Positions 1 to 5,327 of a stretch of DNA of 5,327 nucleotides are shown here, piece by piece (position 1 is the first letter of the stretch; each line of letters opens with the position of its first letter). A program made the position numbers and the translations under genes. A model generated the notes under the pieces. It saw only the letters and a list, made by a program, of their open reading frames with translations. It was not told the DNA's origin and made no database searches. Where the stretch lies: assembly GCA_003354225.1 (NCBI GenBank), contig PIVH01000629.1, forward strand, positions 1 through 5,327, written 5' to 3'. This stretch comes from Globobulimina sp. Its lineage: Eukaryota > Foraminifera > Rotaliida.

Positions 1-234
1 TTATTGGATATTTTAAGTGAAACAAGAAAAAGAAATAAAATAAAATGTTCATTATATGGCGTATGGAAGGATAGAAAAGAAGAAGATGAAGATAGACGAA
101 GTTGGTTATTTTATTTATATTCATCAATCTCATCATCATTAAATATTAAATATCCAAAAAGAAAAATATCAATTCAACAAACAAGTGATTATCGTGGTTT
201 TAGAAATGATTTATTAATTTTTGACTGTGTGTGA
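1..234 (+). CDS. 3' end of an unrecognised upstream gene (partial, enters from left edge)
   Basis: The frame starting at base 1 is open from the window edge to TGA at 232-234 and gives a 77-residue C-terminal fragment. I do not recognise the family. It is charged and aromatic: a KDRKEEDEDRR acidic/basic patch near residues 22-32, a hydrophobic WLFYLYSSISSS stretch right after it, then a basic KYPKRK segment and a mixed ending NDLLIFDCV. I see no membrane segment or metal-binding pattern. Codons look genuine (runs such as AAT ATT AAA TAT CCA) but end almost wholly in A or T, unlike the more mixed VPS41 downstream. No start is assigned because the 5' end lies outside the window. The true end may be different: GT at 229 and AG at 257-258 could splice to a short last exon ending at TAA 301-303. 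A chance ORF in AT-rich DNA cannot be excluded. Confidence 0.4.
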   Translation, partial: LLDILSETRKRNKIKCSLYGVWKDRKEEDEDRRSWLFYLYSSISSSLNIKYPKRKISIQQTSDYRGFRNDLLIFDCV

Positions 235-298
235 TTGTTATTTATGTGTTTTGTACAGAAGATTTATGCAGAAGATTCTCAAAATCGTCCTACAAAAA

Positions 299-304
299 AA
301 TAAA
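299..304 (+). terminator. AATAAA, possible poly(A) signal of the upstream gene
   Basis: A perfect AATAAA lies 65 bases after the upstream TGA. It overlaps the TAA of the hypothetical short last exon (259-303). It is placed plausibly for 3'-end formation of the upstream gene, but the surrounding DNA is A-rich, so a chance match is easy. Confidence 0.25.
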
Positions 305-307
305 ACA

Positions 308-481
308 ATGGCTTTTCACAGAAAAGCCTGGCAAAGTATTTGCACTGCAAAAATGGACCGCAGACTTCAGACTTCATTCATTTATACCACCATTTCAAAA
401 ACAAAAACAGTTGGATTGATTAATGGAGCTATTTTTGATACAGCTGATATTGTTTACCCTCCATTGGATGCCATGTTGTAG
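308..481 (+). CDS. Short ORF upstream of VPS41 (57 aa, uncertain)
   Basis: An ATG in good eukaryotic context (A at -3, G at +4) opens a 57-codon frame ending in TAG at 479-481, 53 bases before the VPS41 start. The protein is basic in its first half (HRKAW, KMDRR) and hydrophobic in its second half (GLINGAIFDTADIVYPPL). The second half has codon-like RNY periodicity, so it could be an exon of the upstream gene or an upstream ORF in the VPS41 leader. I recognise no family or motif. If it lay in the VPS41 transcript it would probably reduce translation of the main ORF, but nothing here shows where transcription begins. It may be chance. Confidence 0.2.
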   Translation: MAFHRKAWQSICTAKMDRRLQTSFIYTTISKTKTVGLINGAIFDTADIVYPPLDAML

Positions 482-516
482 ATTTGTCAGTACGTATTTT
501 TATTAATTATTCTAAA

Positions 517-522
517 AATAAA
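517..522 (+). terminator. AATAAA just before the VPS41 start
   Basis: A perfect AATAAA sits 36 bases after the TAG of the short ORF and 12 bases before the VPS41 ATG. It could be the poly(A) signal of an upstream transcript, which would imply very tight gene spacing, or simply part of the AT-rich leader. Confidence 0.2.
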
Positions 523-534
523 ACTCTTTTCATC

Positions 535-1050
535 ATGTCACAAGAAGAAGACGAAAGTTCTTCAGTCGAAACAGCCTCAACAGGAGACGGTGATGAATCC
601 TCCACTCACGAGTCTGATTTCGATACATCAGAAGACAACGACCTCAACACCCATGCCACAAAAGCAACCCCTTCAGGCCTCGCATCAAAAGACGACATTG
701 ATATCGACACTGACAATGCCGAAGAATATGAAACTGATGACGAGTCCTATGAAGATGGCACTGCATCCACCGACGACACGGACGAAGACACAGACTCAGA
801 TTCTGACTCAACTGAGCACGATGATGATGACTCAAACGACTCAGATGACTCTGATGAATCCGAGCCCAAATCGCGCAGTGTAGAATTACTAAAATTCAAC
901 GACGATAATCCCACACAACGCAAAGGCCAACATAACGAAGTCACCGACGAAGAAGCCGAAGCGCACACTGATTCAGACGAGAATGAGGAGAGTCTAGATT
1001 CAGATGAGGATATAACTGATGATGACGAGGATGACAACGATGAAGAGGCC
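535..1050 (+). other. Acidic low-complexity N-terminal region of VPS41
   Basis: Residues 1-172 are dominated by Asp, Glu, Ser and Thr, with repeated patterns such as TDEDTDSDSDS and DDSNDSDDSDES, and almost no hydrophobic residues. VPS41 proteins commonly have a short acidic head before the propeller; here it is several times longer than the roughly 30 residues in human. The many Ser/Thr followed by acidic residues fit casein-kinase-2-type phosphorylation sites. That is inference from pattern only. The region is almost certainly disordered. Confidence 0.8.
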
Positions 1051-4000
1051 GAACCCCAACTAAAATACCAGCGATTAGGTGGCGGTGTGACTAAAATGAT
1101 GGAGAATGACGCCGCCTCTTCGTTGAAATGCCATCCTCGTTTTTTAGTGTTGGGCATGAAATCAGGCACTGTGTACGTGTTAGATCCGCACGGCGATATT
1201 ATTAAACAATACAGACCTCACAAGAACGCAGTGAATGCCATCTCGATTGACCAGAATGGCGATCATGTTGCGACATGTTCTAAAGACGGTATATTATCCT
1301 TGCACTCATATGCATTTATGCCATTATGTGGGTCAGTTTGAGACTGCAAAATATTGAATTTCCCACCATCCAAAGTCATATTTTTCAGTTTGAAACTGAC
1401 CAGTTTGCGACTTATATATTTTTATTCAGTTTGAAATTATATATTTTCAGTTTGAAACTCCATATCACAAAACGAGTCGGTTTGAAATTACATTGCATCC
1501 ATAAACTAAACAGGAAGGGTGGTGATACGCGATATATTTAAAGATGTGCAAACCGTGCATAATTTCCGCAATCAGGATTTATTGTCGATAGAATTGCATC
1601 CAAACTATGGCACATCACAGATGTTTGTGACTGGCGGACGGGGACAACAATTGTTATTACGCAGCATAGGCTTCTTCCGATCTGATAATAAGGTGCTTCA
1701 CAGTGGAGAAGGTCCCATATATTGCATATCGTGGCAATGTGAGTTGATTGCGTGGGCCAATGACCGTGGGGTTAAAATCTTTGACATCTCTGATCATAAA
1801 CCGATTGCACACATTAATAGAAGTAACCGTGGCTCACCGGACCCGGAGCGGTATAAATGTTGTCTATGTTGGGAGAATCGAGAGACTTTACTCATTGGAT
1901 GGGGCGATTGGGTCAAAATTGGCAGGATACGCACTGTACGGACACAAACAGGACATATGATGAAGGAAGTACATGTCACCAATGTGTTCATTACAGATTT
2001 TTATATCTGTGGCATTGCGCCGTTCAAGGAACATCTCATATTATTAGGTACCATACGTTTCCATACAAAAACACTTAGTTTTCAATATAAAAACGTATTT
2101 CCACTCATTTTTATACAAAAACACTCGTTTTTAGCGTTTCTGGAGAATGACGATGATGAGAGCAGCAGTTCAGACGACGAAGAAGAACATAAACAAGATT
2201 TAGACCGCGGAATAGGTAAAAGTAAGCCGCCCGAACTACGCATTGTGTCCCGCCGCGGTGAGTGGATCGCCACGGATGCACTGCCAATCAATAAATATAA
2301 AGCAAATCAAGCCAAAGATTACAAATTAGTATGGAGCCATGACGATGTGTTAAGGTATAAATACATGTTAAATAATGTATATTTCTCAACAAATAACAGC
2401 TACGATTCTAGCTCGCTAATGTTTGTACATAAAAAATGTACAAACATAGCTATACATTGTTGAAAAATACCACATTATTTCAGCTCAACACTTGCGGATT
2501 CCTCCTCGGTCTACGATCCATACAACTCCTTTGCCGGCACCTTCCACACTAACACGACCAATATCGGCCCGGACCAAGACTTAAAAAATCGCAAATCGCG
2601 CAAATCCAACATCGACGAGACGTTTTACATCGTCTCCCCGTCGGATATCGTGGCCTCACTGCCCCGCACCGTGGAAGATCACATAAAATGGTTATGGGAG
2701 AAGGAGGAATACGAAAAAGCTTGGCGACAGTCGGTATTATACAGCGACGACTTAATTCGCAGCAAATTAAACCCGACGAGTTTAGGTGAAGAGTTTCTTA
2801 AATACGTCTTGGAAGAAGATGAGAAATCGCACGTCCGTTTTGGCGATTTGTGCAGCGAAGTTTGCCTCAAAAACAAGCAATTATGGGAGAAGTGGATCGA
2901 TTCCCTGTCTTCCTGCGGCAAATTGAATTTAATCATCGACGTGATCCCGCTGACCAACCCGCAGTTAAATGCGCGTTCGTATGAGCTCATTCTCCGCGAA
3001 TTGATCAAGAATAACCATTTGCAGTTCTTGCAATGCGTCAGTACGTGGGACAGCAACTTGTATGACATGAAGACCATACTCCGCGATGCCACCAATCGGC
3101 TGAACGAGGTGCGACGCAGTGACCCCTTGATCCAGGCTCTCGCGCAGTTATTTCGAATGGACGAGGAGTTTGACAAAGCATTGGAGTATTATTTGCAATT
3201 AAAATCGCAGTTATTGTTGCATTTGCCGCGCCGCTACAACATCGCGTACTTATTTGTGAGTACACATACCGACAACAAGGAGTACAAATATATGATGAAA
3301 AACTGCACCATCGACGCCATCATCAAACAGGATGAGGAGGAAAAGTATCAGCGCAAATTGCGCAAATTGAAGAAGAAGAAAGAGAAACATTTGACAGTGG
3401 GCAGCGGCCTCAATGTGGAAGATATGAATAAAAGCGACGATGGCTACGACTCGGCTGCGTTGGACCTGGAGCAAGAAAAGAAAATCAATCTGGAATTAAA
3501 CCGAATATCGTCCGGCGTGTTCACCATGATCAAACAGCATAAATTGTGGCAATATATCCAGGATAAAATCATCCCGTTGATCGAATTGGACATTTTCCGC
3601 AGCAGTAAGCTGTTGAACCAATATCGCGACGACATCCATCCCAAAGGCGCCAATTTCATCATCGAGCAGGTTACGTTACGGATCTCTGAGATCGATCAGA
3701 ACAACAAATTGAGCAAAAGCAGCGGGCGCAATGCCATGAATATGAACAACGTGTTCAAGAACCGGCATTCGTGCCAATTAAAAAAAGTGTCGCCCGCAGT
3801 GTACAAGAAGTATTTGAAGTTTTTTATGTATTTATACTTGCACGAATTAGTGGGCTGTTGCGGCGACGCTTCGTCTTATCCGGAATTCCATGATTATTTG
3901 GTGGCGCTGTATGCGGAGTTCAATACGCGACAATTGTCCAACTTTTTGGCGGTGTCACATCACGTAAAGTTCAGCAAAGCTCTGTCGGTTTGCGAGAAGC

Positions 4001-5001
4001 GGCTGACTCATACCAAGGATGTGTTGAATCGCAGGAATTTGAATGAATGCTATGTGTTTATATTGAACCGGATGGGCAATTTCACCGAAGCATTGCAAGT
4101 GATATTGATTAAGTTGAAAGATGTCGATAAAGCGGTGAAATTCGTGGAGGAGCAGTCTGATAAATCGCTGTGGAACCATTTGATTGAGCGGACACTACGC
4201 GATGCGGACGAATTGATGCCGAAGCTGTTGGATGCGGTGAAAGGACATCCTAACGTCGACGCGCAAGAGTTGATCAGTAAAATCCCAAACAAGTTGAAAA
4301 TCATTGGCTTGAAACAGAAAATCATCGCTATTTTTGAAGAGTATTCGCGAGAGAAGTTGTTGACAAAGGGGACCACTGACATTTTGCGCTCTGACTGTTT
4401 GAAGTTAGGCAATAAGTTATATAGCGAAGCTGGCAAAGGCGTCATTGTCAACAATTCGAGCTATGGCAAGATCAGTATTTGTATCATCTGCCAGTTGCCA
4501 TTGAAAGTGTATCCGTCGTATTATAAGGAGCATATGGCGCGCATTAAGAAAATGGAGGAGTTGCAACAGCGGAGACATGACGATGTGCAGTATATGCATT
4601 TGCAAGAAAAGGAGTCGGCGTTTGCGAGGATCTCAATTAATAAAAGCAACCCGTTCGAGCAGAAGATAGGAAAAGAAAAGGAATCTGTTGAAGAGAAAGA
4701 AGCGATCGGTTCGACGCGGTTAAATATAAAAAATAGCAATGAGGATTATGCGGATAAGAAATTGTTGTCCAATAATAAGAAATGGAGTGAGTTGTCGGAG
4801 ACATTGCCGTCGATCAAAGTGTTTCATTGCGGACATTTTTATCATATCGATTGTTATCGGGATGCGCAGTCCGATAAAAAATATAATATTGTCAATGAGG
4901 AGGACGAAAAGGAGGATGAGGAACAGGATAAGTGTTTGATTTGTTTTTCTGGCCATGGATCGGGACAAACAAAATCTAAACGACGCAATTATAGATATTG
5001 A
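535..5001 (+). CDS. VPS41: VPS41, HOPS-complex vacuolar/lysosomal tethering protein; join(535-1288,1514-2047,2135-2354,2484-5001)
   Basis: The spliced product (1341 aa) is VPS41, a HOPS subunit that tethers late endosomes, AP-3 vesicles and vacuoles/lysosomes before fusion; in model species it works with the GTPase Rab7/Ypt7. Family-typical stretches seen in order: LKYQRL (176-181) opening the propeller; LIAWANDRGVKIFD (329-342); CLCW (368-371) and LIGWG (378-382); FYIVSPSD (550-557); DHIKWLW (568-574) starting the helical solenoid; LYAEFN (978-983); RMGN (1032-1035); DVDKAVKFVEEQ (from 1049); and a C-terminal RING-H2. Start: ATG 535 is chosen, with A at -3, because the open frame upstream of it has no other ATG. 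The three exon joins restore both frame and homology. It is much longer than human VPS41 (about 850 aa) because of an acidic tail and several inserts. Related HOPS/CORVET proteins (VPS39, VPS18, VPS8) fit less well. Identity is firm; exact junctions are inferred by eye. Confidence 0.93.
1289..1513 (+). other. Intron 1 of VPS41 (225 nt, phase 1)
   Basis: Donor GTATAT follows the first base of the glycine codon in SKDG, and the acceptor ends AAACAG at 1513. Joining gives SKDG-RVVIRDIF, which continues the propeller strand expected in the family (human has EDG-KVQVFGLY). Unspliced, the frame hits TGA at 1339-1341. AT-rich; a CTAAA element lies only a few bases from the acceptor. The interior is filled with a short palindromic repeat, listed separately. 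Confidence 0.85.
1334..1489. repeat. Six dispersed CAGTTTGAAACTG-like repeats in intron 1
   Basis: Copies start at 1334 (CAGTTTGAGACTG), 1386 (CAGTTTGAAACTG), 1401 (CAGTTTGCGACT), 1427 (CAGTTTGAAATT), 1448 (CAGTTTGAAACT) and 1478 (CGGTTTGAAATT). The best copy is a 13-base palindrome around a central G (CAGTTT-G-AAACTG). Spacings are irregular (52, 15, 26, 21 and 30 bases), so this is not a simple tandem array. Function unknown. Confidence 0.85.
2048..2134 (+). other. Intron 2 of VPS41 (87 nt, phase 1, no in-frame stop)
   Basis: Donor GTACCA at 2048 and acceptor TTTTTAG ending at 2134. Splicing gives LILLAFLEND, which matches the hydrophobic strand of the family (human LVVLSYV). The removed segment is roughly 70% A+T, repetitive, and encodes nothing family-like. 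It is 29 codons long with no stop, so ORF-based gene finding would read straight through it. Alternatively it is a genuine coding insert, but composition, repeats and canonical ends argue for an intron. Confidence 0.75.
2057..2125. repeat. Three degenerate ~19-nt repeats plus inverted repeat in intron 2
   Basis: Three related units lie at 2057-2075, 2078-2096 and 2107-2125, of the form GTTTYNATAYAAAAACACT. The first and third share an exact ATACAAAAACACT (2063-2075, 2113-2125). An 8-base inverted repeat, ATACGTTT (2053-2060) and AAACGTAT (2091-2098), overlaps them. Confidence 0.75.
2143..2238 (+). other. Acidic loop inside the VPS41 propeller (exon 3)
   Basis: Residues 433-464 begin END-DDE-SSSSDDEEE and end in a basic, proline-containing GKSKPPEL. 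This is an insertion between two propeller strands relative to human VPS41. It starts three residues after the intron 2 junction. Probably a disordered surface loop, chemically similar to the N-terminal tail. Confidence 0.65.
2355..2483 (+). other. Intron 3 of VPS41 (129 nt, phase 2)
   Basis: Donor GTATAA at 2355 and acceptor TTTCAG ending at 2483. The split serine codon AG|C joins DDVLS to STLADSS, and the frame then runs into FYIVSPSD, the family's conserved end of the propeller. Unspliced, the frame ends at TGA 2461-2463. The intron is AT-rich, flanks the GC-richer exon 4, and contains a strong hairpin. Confidence 0.88.
2419..2447. repeat. Perfect 12-bp hairpin in intron 3
   Basis: ATGTTTGTACAT (2419-2430) and ATGTACAAACAT (2436-2447) are exact reverse complements around a loop of five A. 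TAGCT (2409-2413) and AGCTA (2448-2452) can extend the stem across a 5-base bulge on the left arm. In RNA this would form a stable stem 36 bases before the acceptor. Confidence 0.9.
2623..4479 (+). other. Linker and clathrin-heavy-chain-repeat solenoid of VPS41
   Basis: Residues about 550-1168. After FYIVSPSD and DHIKWLW the chain is helical and leucine-rich, with the paired-helix character of clathrin heavy chain repeats used by HOPS subunits to bind one another. Conserved points are RSYELILRELI, LYAEFN, RMGN and DVDKA. Compared with human it carries a Lys/Glu-rich insert at about 744-847 (including KLKKKKEKH) and extra residues before LYAEFN (SSGRNAMNMNNVF region). The open frame persists through all inserts. 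Confidence 0.8.
4480..4944 (+). other. Split RING-H2 zinc-binding domain at the VPS41 C-terminus
   Basis: All eight ligands are present in C3H2C3 order: C1169-x2-C1172, then 112 residues, C1285-x-H1287-x2-H1290-x2-C1293, then 26 residues, C1320-x2-C1323. VFHCGHFYHIDC is the family's typical core. The gap between the second and third ligands is far longer than usual RING spacing (roughly 10-40) and is filled with charged residues (for example KKMEELQQRR and KEKESVEEKE). The last 18 residues after the RING are basic (KSKRRNYRY). Confidence 0.88.
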
Positions 5002-5105
5002 ATAGAATTTTTTCAATGTAAAATGTAATAATAATACGAAGTAATGACTTATACCATTTACACAGAATAATATTGGATATAATATATATGTATAAAATAA
5101 GCCAA

Positions 5106-5127
5106 AATGACAGTCATGACAGTCATT
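5106..5127. repeat. Tandem ATGACAGTC pair forming a near-palindrome
   Basis: ATGACAGTC occurs twice head to tail (5107-5115, 5116-5124), followed by ATT. With the preceding A the 22 bases are palindromic except at two positions, where A faces A. It could be a dimeric binding site or a short replication-slippage product. Confidence 0.7.
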
Positions 5128-5164
5128 AAATTATTAAATTTTTACAATTTTTAAAACAATCAAA

Positions 5165-5181
5165 CTCAAAAACACTTTGAG
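5165..5181. repeat. Short hairpin CTCAAA-AACAC-TTTGAG
   Basis: CTCAAA (5165-5170) and TTTGAG (5176-5181) are exact reverse complements around a 5-base loop, about 165 bases after the VPS41 stop. It could lie in the 3' UTR. Short enough to be chance. Confidence 0.4.
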
Positions 5182-5225
5182 AAATGAAAAGTTGCATACG
5201 CCTAAGGTAAGGTACATTTTTTTAA

Positions 5226-5301
5226 CGAGATCGTATATCCAGCTTATTTCACTGACCAGTCAGCTATCACAGTGACCTCGTATCTGATTGCCTCGATCTC
5301 G
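5226..5301. repeat. Nested inverted repeats near the right edge
   Basis: An outer 8-base pair, CGAGATCG (5226-5233) and CGATCTCG (5294-5301), encloses TCACTG (5249-5254) and CAGTGA (5270-5275). CTGACCAGTCAG (5252-5263) is itself a small palindrome with a 2-base loop. The segment is less AT-rich than the DNA before it. Confidence 0.55.
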
Positions 5302-5321
5302 AGAAAATTAAGAAATGTACA

Positions 5322-5327
5322 AATAAA
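5322..5327 (+). terminator. AATAAA at the right edge
   Basis: A perfect AATAAA is the last six bases, 321 bases after the VPS41 stop. It could be a distal VPS41 poly(A) signal, but there is no downstream sequence to judge it by. Confidence 0.2.

Larger units (their letters stand above)
235..534. other. AT-rich intergenic region / VPS41 5' leader
   Basis: About 300 bases separate the upstream open frame from the VPS41 start. They hold AATAAA motifs at 299-304 and 517-522, a 57-codon ORF at 308-481, and an A/T-rich stretch just before the VPS41 ATG. No clear TATA box, tRNA or other RNA gene is visible. VPS41 transcription presumably starts somewhere here, but the sequence does not fix the site. 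Confidence 0.5.
5002..5327. other. 3' flank of VPS41 (AT-rich, no gene seen)
   Basis: No convincing coding region or RNA gene is visible here. The first 200 bases are strongly A/T-rich and presumably hold the VPS41 3' UTR and poly(A) site; AATAAT and ATAAAATAA variants occur, but no perfect AATAAA until 5322. Several short inverted and direct repeats are present (see separate entries). A donor-like AAG|GTAAGG occurs at 5204-5212. Confidence 0.5.

Noticed and set aside
484-534. VPS41 start further upstream at 484
   Set aside because: The frame is open but 484 is TTG, and the first ATG in frame is at 535 with purine at -3; the intervening residues do not resemble the family.
590-883. 97-codon plus-strand ORF rich in Thr, Met and Gln
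   Set aside because: Shadow frame of the repetitive acidic codons of VPS41 exon 1.
747-1169. 140-codon minus-strand ORF rich in serine
   Set aside because: It is the antisense of the Asp/Ser acidic region of VPS41; GAC/GAT and TCN codons read backwards give serine and stop-free frames. No independent signal.
1334-1489. CRISPR-like array
   Set aside because: Repeats are only 12-13 bases, degenerate, irregularly spaced and sit inside a eukaryotic intron; there are no cas genes.
2679-3176. 165-codon minus-strand ORF
   Set aside because: Lies wholly opposite conserved VPS41 exon 4 and has no recognisable family pattern.
3256-3330. Possible extra intron with GTGAGT donor and AAACAG acceptor (75 nt, in frame)
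   Set aside because: Composition and codon pattern match the surrounding exon rather than the AT-rich introns, and there is no stop. Kept as coding, though RNA evidence could overturn this.
4050-4454. 134-codon minus-strand ORF
   Set aside because: Antisense of the RMGN/DVDKA solenoid region; no homology pattern and no supporting signals.
4507-4819. Insert between RING ligands as an unrecognised intron
   Set aside because: The obvious GT...AG pair removes 313 nt and breaks the frame before the conserved HCGH core, while the unspliced frame is open throughout.

Overview
The window is eukaryotic nuclear DNA. Its main content is one spliced protein-coding gene on the + strand. Its protein is recognisable as VPS41, the late-endosome/lysosome (vacuole) tethering subunit of the HOPS complex. 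Evidence for a eukaryote is the GT-AG introns that join three different reading frames into one continuous homologous protein, the AT-rich flanks with AATAAA motifs, and the gene itself. The large low-complexity insertions and repeat-filled short introns suggest a microbial eukaryote (protist) rather than an animal or yeast. I considered a foraminiferan/rhizarian-like genome, but the sequence alone does not prove it.

Layout. Positions 1-234 are an open, A/T-rich reading frame that enters from the left edge and ends at TGA. It is probably the 3' end of an unrecognised upstream gene on the same strand. Positions 235-534 are AT-rich intergenic or leader sequence with two AATAAA motifs and a 57-codon ORF (308-481) of uncertain status. 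VPS41 runs from ATG 535 to TGA 4999-5001. My model is join(535-1288, 1514-2047, 2135-2354, 2484-5001): 4026 nt, 1341 residues plus stop. The introns are 1289-1513 (225 nt, phase 1), 2048-2134 (87 nt, phase 1) and 2355-2483 (129 nt, phase 2). Positions 5002-5327 are AT-rich 3' flank with several short inverted and direct repeats and an AATAAA at the right edge.

Protein architecture: acidic Asp/Glu/Ser/Thr-rich tail (about 1-172), WD40-like beta-propeller (about 176-557) with an acidic loop (433-464) and a Ser/Asn-rich linker (503-549), clathrin-heavy-chain-repeat helical solenoid (about 568-1130) with a Lys-rich insert (about 744-847), and a C-terminal RING-H2 whose zinc ligands are split by a 112-residue charged insert. 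At 1341 residues it is about 1.5 times the length of human VPS41 (about 850).

The best second-look items are the introns: each of the three carries its own internal repeat or hairpin family, and all three lengths are multiples of 3. The other strong items are the unusually expanded VPS41 and its split RING. I see no sign of a wholly new multi-gene system here.
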